64,000 bases of DNA from Ottowia sp. (GTDB taxonomy: Bacteria; Pseudomonadota; Gammaproteobacteria; Burkholderiales; Burkholderiaceae_C). Each line of letters begins with the position of its first letter. The stretch's first letter is position 1. The notes under the pieces are model-generated. The model saw only the letters and a program-made list of their open reading frames with translations. It ran no database searches and was not told the DNA's origin. The translations under genes were made by a program, and so were the position numbers. Below, piece by piece: positions 26,708-35,329 of this stretch. The stretch is taken from contig NZ_JADJCO010000003.1 in assembly GCF_016703145.1 (NCBI RefSeq), forward strand, positions 372,001-436,000. Direction: 5' to 3'.

Positions 26708-26721
26708 CTACCAATGGGTAG
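26708..26721. promoter_or_regulatory. Inverted repeat CTACC-N4-GGTAG over the TetR start codon
   Basis: Exact 5-bp arms flank AATG, and the ATG of the regulator lies within the spacer. It sits in the short divergent region between the synthetase and regulator genes. Such placement would let the regulator block its own expression and perhaps the divergent promoter. The site is short, so chance is possible. Confidence 0.35.
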
Positions 26722-27376
26722 AACTTCGGCGACACCGCACAAACCCGCGCATCGCGCGCACCCGCCGCACGACGGCGGCCGCCAGCGCGCCCGCACCGCC
26801 AACACCGGCGCGCAGCGCGAGCGCATCCTGGCCGCGGCGGCGCGGCTGTTCGCCGCGCAGGGCTACGCCAGCACCACGCTGGAGCAGATCGCCAGCGAGT
26901 TGGGCGTGAGCAAGCCCTTCGTCTACTACTACTTCCGCGACAAGCAGACGCTCTTCGAGACGCTGTCCTGGCCCCCGGCGGTGGCGTGCTTCACCGCGCT
27001 GGATTTCGCTGGCGACGACCCGCGGCGCGCCAGCGAGAAGGTGATGGAGGGGCTCTCGCGCCTGATCCGCGCCACCATCGAGCACCAGCCGGCGGCCTTC
27101 TTCCCGTACCGGGAGCCGCGGGTCTACCGCCCCGAATACCTGGCCGCGCAGAAGAAGCTGGCGAACCACTTCTACGACCAGCTGTGCCCGCTGCTCGACC
27201 AGGCGCGGCGCGACGGCGACCTCGACTTCCGGGAAACCAAGATCACCGCCCTGGCGGCCTGCAGCCTGCCGGGCTTTCTCTACAACTGGTACCGGCCGGA
27301 CGGCCGCCTCTCGCCCGACGAGGTGGCGGCCGAGCTGACCGAGCTGGCCTCGCGCGTCATCGGCCTGCGCCGCTGA
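26714..27376 (+). CDS. TetR/AcrR family transcriptional regulator
   Basis: A 220-residue regulator. After a basic disordered N-terminus (about 35 residues) comes the TetR HTH: RERILAAAARLFAAQGYAS, TTLEQIASELGVSK and PFVYYYFRDKQTLFE. The C-terminal ligand domain is all helical. It is divergently transcribed from the acyl-CoA synthetase/carboxylase operon and precedes a binding protein on its own strand. It therefore probably senses an acyl-CoA or related ligand and represses both sides. The start at 26714 is the nearest ATG before the family region; a later non-ATG start is possible because the first residues are low complexity. Confidence 0.88.
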   Translation: MGRTSATPHKPAHRAHPPHDGGRQRARTANTGAQRERILAAAARLFAAQGYASTTLEQIASELGVSKPFVYYYFRDKQTLFETLSWPPAVACFTALDFAGDDPRRASEKVMEGLSRLIRATIEHQPAAFFPYREPRVYRPEYLAAQKKLANHFYDQLCPLLDQARRDGDLDFRETKITALAACSLPGFLYNWYRPDGRLSPDEVAAELTELASRVIGLRR

Positions 27377-27419
27377 CCCGACTTTTCGCTTTCACCCCCC
27401 AAGAGGAGACTTCGCCATC

Positions 27420-28669
27420 ATGATCCCGCAACGCATGCTCACGCCCCTGGCCCTGGCCGCCGTCCTTGCCGCCGGCGGCGCCCAGGCGCAGGAGACCTAC
27501 AAGCTCGCCTACATCGACCCGCTGTCGGGCCCCTTCGCCAACGTCGGCGAGATGATGCTGCTGCACACGCGCTACGCGGTGGAGGACATCAACGCCAGGG
27601 CGGCCTGCCCGGCGGCATGAAGATGCAGTTGCTGCAGTTCGACAGCAAGCTCTCCGCGCAGGAGGCCCAGAGCGCGCTGCAGGCCGCCATCGACCAAGGC
27701 GCCAAGGCCATCGTCACCGGCGGCTCGGGCTCGTCGGTGGTGACGGCGCTGGTGCAGTCCGTCAACCGCTGGAACCAGCGCAACCCGGGCAAGGAGGTGC
27801 TGGTGCTCAACCACTCCTCCATCGACCCGGAGATGACGGGCAAGCTGTGCAGCTTCTGGCACTTCCAGACCGAGGCCAACACGGCGATGAAGATGAAGGC
27901 CATCGCCAACTTCGCCAAGAAGACGCCGGACATCAAGAAGGTCTTCCTGCTCAACCAGGACTACGCGCACGGCAAGCAGTGGGCCAGCTACGGCCGCCAG
28001 CTGGTGGGCGCGGCGCGGCCGGACGTGCAGTTCGTCGGCGAGACGTTGCACCCCATTGGCCGGGTGCGGGATTTCGCGCCCTACGTGGCCAACATCAAGC
28101 AGAGCGGCGCCGACTCGGTGATCACCGGCAACTGGGGCCAGGATCTGTCGCTGCTGCTCAAGGCCGCCAGCGACGCCGGCTACAACCTGCGCTACTTCAA
28201 CCACAGCGCGGGCGGCGTGCCCGGCACGGTGACGGCGGTGTCGCAGGCCAAGCTGGGCCAACTCACCTGGGTGGCCGAATGGCACCCCGGCCAAGCCGGC
28301 ACGCCCAAGGTGGACGCGCTGGCCAGGGCCTACAAGGCCAAGACGGGCAAGGACTTCATGGCCCCGCGCATCGACCTCACGCCGCGCCTGCTGGCCGCCG
28401 CCATCGCCAAGGCCGGCAGCACCGACACCGTGAAAGTGGCGCGCGCGATGGAAGGGCTGGAATTCGACTCGACCGTCGGCCTGTTGCGCATGCGCGCCGA
28501 GGACCATCAACTGCTGCTGCCGCAGGTGGTCAACACGATCGCGCCGGTGGACGGCAAGGCGGTCAAGGCCGGCTGGGAAGGCACCAACTACGGCTTCCGC
28601 ACCGAAGCCGTGTACACCGGCAACGAACTGGCCCAGGGCAGCGAGTGCAAGATGGCGCGGCCGCGGTGA
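27420..28669 (+). CDS. Branched-chain-amino-acid-type ABC transporter substrate-binding protein, frameshifted
   Basis: A periplasmic type 1 binding protein (LivK/Peripla_BP_6 family). The first 60 codons give a signal peptide (LTPLALAAVLAAGGAQAQ) and YKLAYIDPLSGPFANVGE. Near 27597-27601 one G is missing: restoring it turns INARAACPAA-stop into INARGGLPGGMKMQLLQF, and the frame then continues to 28669 for about 416 residues. Downstream features include AIVTGGSGSSVV and VFLLNQDYAHG. As written the gene would give only a 66-residue fragment. It could be a sequencing error or a decayed gene. No cognate permease or ATPase genes follow. Strong RBS AAGAGGAG. Confidence 0.82.
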
Positions 28670-28697
28670 CCCCGCGATCCCGCAGGAGCCGCACGAG

Positions 28698-29690
28698 ATG
28701 CCGATGAACAAACGCACCGCCCTCCGGCTGATGGCCTGCGCCGGCGCGATGGCCGGCCTCCCGCTGCGCCGGGCCATGGCCCAGGCCGGCGACTTCCCGT
28801 CCAAGCCGATCCGCTGGGTGGTGCCCTATCCGGCCGGCGGCGGTTCGGACTTCCTCGCGCGGGTGGCCGCCCAGGTCATGTCGGCCGACCTCAAGCAGCC
28901 CGTGGTGGTGGACAACAAGCCGGGCGCCAACGGCGCCATCGCGGTGGCCGACCTCATGCGCTCGCCGCCCGACGGGTACACCCTCATCAACATCGACAAC
29001 GGCATCCTGGTCTTCAACGCGGCGCTGTACCAGAAGCTGGGCTACGACCCCGAGCGCGACCTGCAGCTCGTCACCCTGCTGGTGAAGGGGCCCATGTTCC
29101 TAGCCGTCGGCCCGGCCAGCACCGCCAAGGACGCGCGCGAATTCTTCGCCCAGGTGCGCGCGCAGCCCGGCAAGTTCGCTTTCGCGTCGGCCGGCGCGGG
29201 CACGCCGCAGCACCTGTCGATGGAGCTGATCAAGAAGCAGGCCGGGCTGGACATGACCCACATCCCCTACAAGGGATCCTCTCCCGCGCTGAGCGACCTG
29301 GCCGGGGGCCAGGTGCTGGCGGCCGTCACCGACTACGCGGCGGCCGGCGGCTTCTTCAAGTCCGGCAAGCTGCGCGCGCTGGCCGTGAACGACAGCGTGC
29401 GCCACCCGTCCATGCCCGACGTGCCCACCCTCCGGGAGCTGGGCATCGAAGGCGCCGAGGCGCCCACCATGGTGGGCGTGGCCGTGCGCTCGGGCACCCC
29501 CGTGGGCCTCGTCAACACCCTGCAGCAGGCCGTGCGCCGCGCCATCCTCTCGCCCGAGGTGCGCCGCAGGTACGGGGAATTCGGCATCCAGCCCGTCGGC
29601 AACACCCCGGAAGAATTCCAGACCCTGATCCGCGGCGAAGTCAAGCGCTGGCACCCGCTGATCAAGAACCTGAACATCCGGCTGGACTGA
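28698..29690 (+). CDS. Bug-family tripartite tricarboxylate transporter substrate-binding protein
   Basis: A 330-residue periplasmic protein of the Bug/TctC family, which is greatly expanded in Comamonadaceae and Burkholderiales. It has a signal peptide with Arg residues and LMACAGAMAGLP. The mature part begins FPSKPIRWVVPYPAGGGSD and has VDNKPGANGAIA, SPPDGYTL and MTHIPYKGSSPAL. Such proteins bind carboxylates, amides or aromatic acids. No TctAB membrane genes are adjacent, which is common for these orphan binders. It may share regulation with the preceding binding protein (28 bp gap). Confidence 0.92.
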   Translation: MPMNKRTALRLMACAGAMAGLPLRRAMAQAGDFPSKPIRWVVPYPAGGGSDFLARVAAQVMSADLKQPVVVDNKPGANGAIAVADLMRSPPDGYTLINIDNGILVFNAALYQKLGYDPERDLQLVTLLVKGPMFLAVGPASTAKDAREFFAQVRAQPGKFAFASAGAGTPQHLSMELIKKQAGLDMTHIPYKGSSPALSDLAGGQVLAAVTDYAAAGGFFKSGKLRALAVNDSVRHPSMPDVPTLRELGIEGAEAPTMVGVAVRSGTPVGLVNTLQQAVRRAILSPEVRRRYGEFGIQPVGNTPEEFQTLIRGEVKRWHPLIKNLNIRLD

Positions 29691-29703
29691 TGAAAACGAG
29701 ACC

Positions 29704-30486
29704 ATGACGACCCACGACGCGGCCCATCGGCCCTCCCCTCTGTTGATGATGCTGGAGGCGCGCGCCTTCGCCGAGTTCGGCGCCTTCGTCGCCGCCTACC
29801 CGCTGCTGCGCCGCGCGCCGCGCGGCGACGGCCACCCGGTGCTGGTGCTGCCCGGCCTGGGCGCCGACGACGCGTCCACCTGGCCGCTGCGCGCGTACCT
29901 GCGCGATCTCGGCTACGCCGTGCACGGCTGGCAACTGGGCACCAACCGTGGCCCGCGCGAGGGCGTCGAAGGGCGGCTGCGCGAGCGGCTGGCGACGCTT
30001 GCGGCGCGCCACGGCCGCAAGGTCAGCGTCATCGGCTGGAGCCTGGGCGGCGTGATGGCGCGCGAGTTGGTGCGCGCCGAGCCGGCGCCGGCGCGCTGCG
30101 TCATCACGCTGGGCAGCCTCTTCGGCGGCGAGCCCGGCTGGACCAGCGTGGGCGGGATGTACGAGGCGCTGTGCGGGCGCAGCGTGGCCGAGGACTGGCC
30201 CGACCGCGACCGCCTGCGCACGCCGCCACCGCTGCCCAGCACCGCGATCTACACCCGCAGCGACGGCATCGTGGCCTGGCAGGGATGCCTGGAGCAGAAA
30301 AGCCCGCGATCCGAGAACATCGAGGTCGAGGCCAGCCACTGCGGGATGGCCGTCAATCCCGCGGTCCTGTACGCCGTGGCCGACCGGCTGGCGCAGCCCG
30401 AGGGGCGGTGGCGGCCCTTCGAGCGCACCGGCGCGCGGCGCCTGATCTACCGCGACCCGCAACGGCCCGCGCCGGCCGCGGCCTGA
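29704..30486 (+). CDS. Alpha/beta hydrolase
   Basis: A 260-residue alpha/beta-hydrolase-fold protein. The nucleophile elbow is IGWSLGGVMAR. The probable acid is the Asp of TRSDGIVAW and the probable base the His of EASHCGMAVNP. The early strand VLVLPGLGADDASTWPLR carries the oxyanion-hole region. There is no signal peptide. It lies 46 bp upstream of the wax ester synthase gene and 13 bp after the Bug protein, so it may be co-transcribed with lipid genes. Esterase or lipase activity is likely; the substrate is unknown. Confidence 0.85.
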   Translation: MTTHDAAHRPSPLLMMLEARAFAEFGAFVAAYPLLRRAPRGDGHPVLVLPGLGADDASTWPLRAYLRDLGYAVHGWQLGTNRGPREGVEGRLRERLATLAARHGRKVSVIGWSLGGVMARELVRAEPAPARCVITLGSLFGGEPGWTSVGGMYEALCGRSVAEDWPDRDRLRTPPPLPSTAIYTRSDGIVAWQGCLEQKSPRSENIEVEASHCGMAVNPAVLYAVADRLAQPEGRWRPFERTGARRLIYRDPQRPAPAAA

Positions 30487-30531
30487 ACGCCGCGCTGCGC
30501 CACAATCTCACACCCCAACAAGGAGACAACC

Positions 30532-32022
30532 ATGGACCACCTGAGCAGTCTGGACGCTTCGTTCCTGCACCTCGAAACCCCCGAAACCCCGATGCACGTG
30601 GGCACGCTGCTGCTCGTCGACCTGCCCAAGGACCGCGCGGGCGACTACTACGAGGACTTCAAGGCCATGATCGGCCAGCGCCTGCACCTGGCCACGATCC
30701 TGACGCGCAAGCTGGCGCCGATGCCCTTCGAGCTGTCCGATCCGGTGTGGATCGAGGACGACGACATCGACCTGGACTACCACGTGCGCAGCCTCGTGCT
30801 GCGCCGGCCCGGCAGCATGGCGCAACTGGAGCAGCTCGTCGCGCGGCTGCACTCCAGCCTGCTGGACCGCAGCCGGCCGCTGTGGGAGATGTACGTGATC
30901 GAGGGCCTGCAAAACGGCCAGGCGGCCATCTATTTCAAGGCCCACCACAGCGGCGTGGACGGCAAGTCGGCCACGGAGATGTTCAAGGTGCTCTACGACA
31001 CCACGCCGCAGATGCGCCAGGTACCGCCGGCGCGGCGCCGGCGCGGTGCTGGCGGCTACCAGCTCGGCGTGGCGGAGCTGATGCGGGCCGCCGTGTCCAA
31101 CCAGGCGACGCAGTACCGCAAGCTGGCCGAGCTGCTGCCCTCCGCGGCCAAGGCGCTGGGCACGGCCGGCAACGTGCTGGCCAGCCAACGCACCAAACCG
31201 GGCGAACGCCCCCTGACCCTGGGCGCGGCGCCCAGGACGCTCTTCAACGACTCGATCACCAACCAGCGCTCCTTCACCACGCTGTCGCTGCCTTTCCCCG
31301 AACTCAAGGCCCTGGGCAAGCGCGTGGGCGGCACGGTCAACACCATCGTCATGGCCATGTGCGCCAGCGCGCTGCGCCGCTTCCTGAAGGAGCGCGGCGA
31401 GCTGCCCAAGGAGGCGCTGATCGCGGCCGTGCCGGTGAGCCTGCGCGCCGAAGGCGACGACTCGATGAACAACCAGGTGTCGATGGTGCGGGTGGACCTG
31501 GCGACCGACATCGAGGACGTGGCCGAGCGCTTCAAGGCCATCCACGCCTCCTCGGAGGCGGCCAAGGCCGTGGTGCGCGAACTCAAGCCCGTGCTGGGCG
31601 TGGATCTGCCCCTGACCGGCTCGCCATGGCTGATGAGCAGCATGGCCTCGCTGTACGGGCGCTCCACGCTGGCCCGCCAGCTGCCGCCGATGGCCAACGT
31701 CACGATCTCCAACGTGCCCGGCCCGGTCCAGCAACTCTACATCTGCGGCGCGCCGATGATGAGCTTCTACCCGGTGTCCATCCCCTACCACGGCACCGCG
31801 CTGAACATGACCGTGCAGAGCTACGCCGGCAAGGTGCTCGAATTCGGCGTGACCTGCTGCCGGCGCGTGCTGTCGCAGGACGAGTCGCACGAGCTGATCG
31901 GCTACCTGAAGGACGCGCTCAAGGAAATCGAGCAGTTGCCCAGCATAGGCGAGGCCCAACCCGCGCCCGTGCCCGCCCAGGCCCCCCGACGCAAGGCCGC
32001 CACCACGGCGCGCGCGAAGTAG
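30532..32022 (+). CDS. Wax ester synthase / acyl-CoA:diacylglycerol acyltransferase (WS/DGAT)
   Basis: A 496-residue enzyme of the bacterial WS/DGAT family, which joins acyl-CoA to long-chain alcohols or diacylglycerol to make storage wax esters or triacylglycerol. It starts LSSLDASFLHLETPETPMH. The catalytic HHxxxDG motif is in FKAHHSGVDGKSATEMF, and the second conserved region includes NVTISNVPGPVQQLY. The C-terminal 25 residues are Ala/Pro-rich and basic. Acyl-CoA synthetase, carboxylase and hydrolase genes lie just upstream on both strands, so this segment looks devoted to neutral-lipid metabolism. A strong AAGGAG RBS is present. Confidence 0.93.
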   Translation: MDHLSSLDASFLHLETPETPMHVGTLLLVDLPKDRAGDYYEDFKAMIGQRLHLATILTRKLAPMPFELSDPVWIEDDDIDLDYHVRSLVLRRPGSMAQLEQLVARLHSSLLDRSRPLWEMYVIEGLQNGQAAIYFKAHHSGVDGKSATEMFKVLYDTTPQMRQVPPARRRRGAGGYQLGVAELMRAAVSNQATQYRKLAELLPSAAKALGTAGNVLASQRTKPGERPLTLGAAPRTLFNDSITNQRSFTTLSLPFPELKALGKRVGGTVNTIVMAMCASALRRFLKERGELPKEALIAAVPVSLRAEGDDSMNNQVSMVRVDLATDIEDVAERFKAIHASSEAAKAVVRELKPVLGVDLPLTGSPWLMSSMASLYGRSTLARQLPPMANVTISNVPGPVQQLYICGAPMMSFYPVSIPYHGTALNMTVQSYAGKVLEFGVTCCRRVLSQDESHELIGYLKDALKEIEQLPSIGEAQPAPVPAQAPRRKAATTARAK

Positions 32023-32099
32023 GCATCCAGGGATCCATGGCGCTGCCACCGCCCCCAGCGCCCAAAACCCCCAGAGCCCGACGGCCGCGGAGCAAGCCA

Positions 32100-32164
32100 T
32101 GCCGGCAGACGCCGCGGCCGGGCTTGGCCCGGCCGCTGGCGTCGCCCCCTGGAGGGGGGTGGAG
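32100..32164. repeat. GC-rich hairpin repeat beyond the arginase 3' end
   Basis: Contains the long hairpin CGGCCGGG-CTTG-GCCCGGCCG (about 32117-32137) followed by GCGTCGCCCCCTGGAGGGGG. It lies between the convergent WS/DGAT and arginase genes, where it may terminate both transcripts. Confidence 0.6.
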
Positions 32165-32202
32165 AAACAACGCGAAGCGTGTGGAGCCTGGGGTGGGCTC
32201 AT
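32165..32202 (-). repeat. Gene-end repeat module (GGCTCCACGC type), copy 2
   Basis: On the minus strand, directly after the arginase stop, reads GAGCCCACCCCAGGCTCCAC then ACGCTTCGCG. It matches the module after the aminotransferase gene at 11108-11145. Confidence 0.65.
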
Positions 32203-33131
32203 TTCATCAGCGTGCTCTTGCCGAACAGGCTCTCCACCAGGTCCACCGCCAGCTCGGCCGTGCGGTTGCGCACGTCGCAGGCGGGGTTGAGCTCGACGAT
32301 GTCGAGCGAGCCCAGGGCGCCGGTGTCGGCCAGCATCTCCATGCACAGTTGCGCCTCGCGGTAGGTGGGGCCGCCGCGCACCGTGGTGGCCACGCCGGGG
32401 GCGATGTCGGGGTCGAGGAAGTCCACGTCCAGGCTGACGTGCAGGTGCGCGCCCGGCGGCAGGCCGTGCAGGGCGCGCTCCATGACGGTGCGCATGCCCC
32501 ACTCGTCGATGCTGCGCATGTCGTACACCTCGATGCCGGCCTCGCGCACCAGGCGCTTCTCGCCCTCGTCCACGCTGCGGATGCCGACTTGGCGCAGCTC
32601 GCCCGCGCGCAGCGCCGGCTCCTGCGCCGAGAAGCCGCCCAGGCCCACCAGCTCGGCCGGCCCGTGGCCGCACAGGCAGGCCACCGGCATGCCGTGCAAG
32701 TTGCCACTGGGGGTGAGGGCGGCGGTGTTGAAGTCGGCGTGGGCATCCAGCCACAGCACGCGCAGCGGCTGGCCGCGCGCGCGGCAGTGGCGCGCCACGG
32801 CGCTGATGGAGCCCATGGCCAGGCCGTGGTCGCCGCCCAGCAGCACCGGCAGGCGCGCCGCGCGCAACTGCGCCGACACGGCGTCGTGCACGGCGCGGCT
32901 CCAGGCCAGGACCTCGGGCAGATGGCGAAAACCGCCCCGCGCCGGCTGCCAGGGGTTGGGCGGCCCGGCCAGGTTGCCGGTATCGACGACCCGCAGCCCC
33001 CGGCCGCGCAGCGCCTCGGCCAGGCCGGCCACGCGCAGCGCCTCCGGCCCCATGCTGGCGCCGCGCGCGCTGGCGCCGACGTCGGTGGGCGCGCCGACGA
33101 GGGCGACGATGGGCGGGGCTGGCGGGTGCAT
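32199..33131 (-). CDS. rocF: Arginase
   Basis: A 310-residue ureohydrolase that splits arginine to ornithine and urea. All Mn-binding motifs are present: LGGDHGLAMGSI, WLDAHADFNT and SLDVDFLDPDIAPG, and the substrate-binding loop TPSGNLHGMPVA matches arginase rather than agmatinase. The N-terminus IVALVGAPTDVGAS is typical. The ATG at 33131 was chosen because similarity starts four residues later. Ornithine feeds glutamate and proline pathways; putA is elsewhere in the window but not linked. It converges on the WS/DGAT gene. Confidence 0.92.
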   Translation of the reverse strand: MHPPAPPIVALVGAPTDVGASARGASMGPEALRVAGLAEALRGRGLRVVDTGNLAGPPNPWQPARGGFRHLPEVLAWSRAVHDAVSAQLRAARLPVLLGGDHGLAMGSISAVARHCRARGQPLRVLWLDAHADFNTAALTPSGNLHGMPVACLCGHGPAELVGLGGFSAQEPALRAGELRQVGIRSVDEGEKRLVREAGIEVYDMRSIDEWGMRTVMERALHGLPPGAHLHVSLDVDFLDPDIAPGVATTVRGGPTYREAQLCMEMLADTGALGSLDIVELNPACDVRNRTAELAVDLVESLFGKSTLMK

Positions 33132-33242
33132 CGGCCATCTCCAGGCAGGTGGGGCGCGCAGTATGCGCCCACGGATGCGCCGCGTCCATAATCGGCGCAA
33201 GCGCCGCGCGACCCCATGGCGCGGCATGAAGGAGTACCCGCG

Positions 33243-33830
33243 ATGTCCGTTCTGATCCTCGGCCTGCTGCTGTTTCTCGGCGCGCACTCGGTGCGCATCG
33301 TCGCCGACGGCTGGCGCGCGCGCACCATCGCGCGCCTGGGACCGGGGGCGTGGAAGGGCTTGTATTCGCTGGTGTCGCTGGCGGGCTTCGCGCTCATCGT
33401 CTGGGGCTGGGGCCTGGCGCGGCAGCAGCCGGTGGTGCTGTGGCAGCCGCCAGTGGCGCTGCGGCACGTAAACGCGCTGTTCACGCTGGCGGCCTTCGTG
33501 CTGATCGCCGCCGCCTACGTGCCGCGCAACGCCGTCAAGGCGCGGCTGCACCACCCGATGGTGCTGAGCGTGAAGCTGTGGGCCTTCGGCCACCTGCTGG
33601 CGACCGGCACGCTGGCGGCGGCGGTGCTGTTCGGCGCCTTCCTGCTGTGGGCGGTGCTGGACTTCCGCACCGCGCGCCGGCGCGACCGCGCGCAGGGCAC
33701 GCGCTACCCGACGGGCACCGCGGGCGGCACCGCGCTGGCCGTGGCGGCGGGCGCGGCCGGCTGGGCGCTGTTCGCCTTCTGGCTGCACGCGGCCTGGATC
33801 GGCGTGGCGCCGCTGGGTGTGACGGCCTGA
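33243..33830 (+). CDS. NnrU family membrane protein
   Basis: A 195-residue inner-membrane protein with about five or six helices. Family hallmarks are FLGAHSVRI near the N-terminus, the AGWRARTIARLG-like region (here DGWRARTIARLG), KGLYSLVSLAGFALIVWGWG and LHHPMVLSVKLWAFGHLLATG. NnrU proteins were named from denitrification gene clusters and resemble NnrU/DUF1295-type methyltransferase relatives; their true role is not settled. No denitrification genes are nearby. The ATG at 33243 follows GGAG at 8-9 bp. Confidence 0.9.
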   Translation: MSVLILGLLLFLGAHSVRIVADGWRARTIARLGPGAWKGLYSLVSLAGFALIVWGWGLARQQPVVLWQPPVALRHVNALFTLAAFVLIAAAYVPRNAVKARLHHPMVLSVKLWAFGHLLATGTLAAAVLFGAFLLWAVLDFRTARRRDRAQGTRYPTGTAGGTALAVAAGAAGWALFAFWLHAAWIGVAPLGVTA

Positions 33831-33833
33831 GCC

Positions 33834-33895
33834 ATTTGCTATTATTTAGATAGCTTTCGACGCAATATCCACGCTGACTGGAAGCCGAAGACATT
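33834..33895 (-). repeat. Palindromic repeat copy F
   Basis: Reverse orientation: TTTGCTATTATTTAGATAGC, TTTCGACGCAATATCC, then ACGCTGACTGGAAGCCGAA. It lies between nnrU and the ferredoxin gene. Confidence 0.85.
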
Positions 33896-33907
33896 CGTAA
33901 TCCCGGC

Positions 33908-34144
33908 ATGCCCACCCCCCGCAAGGCCCTGCCCGCCATCGCGCCCGAACGCTGCACTGGCTGCGGCTGGTGCGTGGGGGCGTGCGCGCCGCACGTGCTG
34001 TCGCTGCACGCGGCGGGCGGGCGCAAAACCTCCACCCTCGACGACGCGGCCGGCTGCACCGGCTGCGCGCTGTGCGCGCTGCGCTGTCCGTTCGACGCCA
34101 TCCGCATGGTGCGCGCGGCGGCCAGCGCGGCGCACCATCCCTGA
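33908..34144 (+). CDS. Small 2x[4Fe-4S] ferredoxin
   Basis: A 78-residue protein with two cluster motifs, CTGCGWCVGACAPH and CTGCALCALRCPFDAI, each with the C-x2-C-x2-C-x3-C spacing of [4Fe-4S] ferredoxins. It is a cytoplasmic electron carrier. It is followed after 12 bp by DAHP synthase, so the two may be co-transcribed. The partner enzyme is not evident from the neighbourhood. Confidence 0.88.
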   Translation: MPTPRKALPAIAPERCTGCGWCVGACAPHVLSLHAAGGRKTSTLDDAAGCTGCALCALRCPFDAIRMVRAAASAAHHP

Positions 34145-34156
34145 TCGAATGGATCC

Positions 34157-35257
34157 ATGACCCCCACGACCCATCCCCAAGCCATCGACCTGTCCACCCA
34201 CGACGTCACCCGCATCGACGACACACGCATTCGCGCCGTGCGGCCGCTCGTCACCCCCGCGCTGCTGCAGGAATGGCTGCCCGCGCCGGCCGCCGCCGAA
34301 GACCTGGTGGAACACAGCCGCGCCGCCCTCTCGCGCGTGCTGCACGGGCGGGACGACCGGCTGGTGGTGGTGGTGGGGCCGTGCTCCATCCACGATCACG
34401 GCCAGGCGCTGGACTACGCCCGGCGCCTGAAGGCCGAGGCCGACGCCCTGGCGGGCGAGCTGCTGGTGGTGATGCGCGTGTACTTCGAGAAGCCCCGCAC
34501 CACGGTGGGCTGGAAGGGCTACATCAACGACCCGCACCTGGACGGCAGCTGCGCCATCAACGACGGGCTGGAGATGGCGCGCCGCCTGCTGCTGGACGTG
34601 CTGGCGCTCGGCGTGCCGGTGGGCTGCGAGTTTCTGGACCTGCTCAGCCCGCAGTTCATCAGCGACCTGGTGAGCTGGGGCGCCATCGGCGCGCGCACCA
34701 CCGAGAGCCAGAGCCACCGCCAACTCGCCAGCGGCCTCTCCTGCCCGGTGGGCTTCAAGAACGGCACCGACGGCGGCGTGAAGGTGGCCGCCGACGCCCT
34801 CGTCGCCGCGCAGGCGCCGCATGCCTTCCTGGGCCTGACCAAGATGGGGCAGGCGGCCGTGTTCGAGACGCGCGGCAACGACGACTGCCACGTCATCCTG
34901 CGCGGCGGCAAGGCGCCCAACTATTCGAGGGCCGACGTGGACGCGGCCTGCGCGCTGCTGAAGGGCGCGGGCCTGCGCGAGCAAGTGATGATCGACCTGT
35001 CGCACGCCAACTCGTCCAAGCAGCACGCGCGCCAGATCGTGGTGGCCGAGGACGTGGCGGCGCAGGTGGCCGCGGGCGACGCGCGCATCGTGGGCGTGAT
35101 GATCGAGAGCCACCTGGAGGAAGGCCGGCAGGACATCGTGCCGGGTCAGCCGCTCAAGCCCGGCGTGTCGGTGACCGACGCCTGCATCAGCTTCGCGCAG
35201 ACCGTGCCAGTGCTGCGCGGCCTGGCCGAGGCGGTGCGGGCCAGGCGAGCGGCCTGA
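34157..35257 (+). CDS. aroG: 3-deoxy-7-phosphoheptulonate (DAHP) synthase, class I
   Basis: A 366-residue enzyme that condenses PEP and erythrose-4-phosphate, the first step of aromatic amino acid synthesis. Seen: VVVVGPCSIHDHGQAL, VMRVYFEKPRTTVGWKGY, GARTTESQSHR, GFKNGTDG, and the metal-binding DCHVILRGG and DLSHANSSKQ. It belongs to the AroG/F/H type; which amino acid inhibits it cannot be read safely, so the symbol is provisional. The N-terminal helix region is the usual allosteric part. Confidence 0.94.
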   Translation: MTPTTHPQAIDLSTHDVTRIDDTRIRAVRPLVTPALLQEWLPAPAAAEDLVEHSRAALSRVLHGRDDRLVVVVGPCSIHDHGQALDYARRLKAEADALAGELLVVMRVYFEKPRTTVGWKGYINDPHLDGSCAINDGLEMARRLLLDVLALGVPVGCEFLDLLSPQFISDLVSWGAIGARTTESQSHRQLASGLSCPVGFKNGTDGGVKVAADALVAAQAPHAFLGLTKMGQAAVFETRGNDDCHVILRGGKAPNYSRADVDAACALLKGAGLREQVMIDLSHANSSKQHARQIVVAEDVAAQVAAGDARIVGVMIESHLEEGRQDIVPGQPLKPGVSVTDACISFAQTVPVLRGLAEAVRARRAA

Positions 35258-35322
35258 TTTGCTATATCTTATATAGCTACCAGCGCAATATCGGCGCCGG
35301 CTACAGGCCTTTTTTGATTCAA
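35258..35322 (-). repeat. Palindromic repeat copy G
   Basis: Reverse orientation: TTTGCTATATCTTATATAGC, CAGCGCAATATCGGCGCCGG, CTACAGGCCTTTTTTGATTC. It lies between the convergent DAHP synthase and infA genes. Confidence 0.88.
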
Positions 35323-35329
35323 GAATGTC

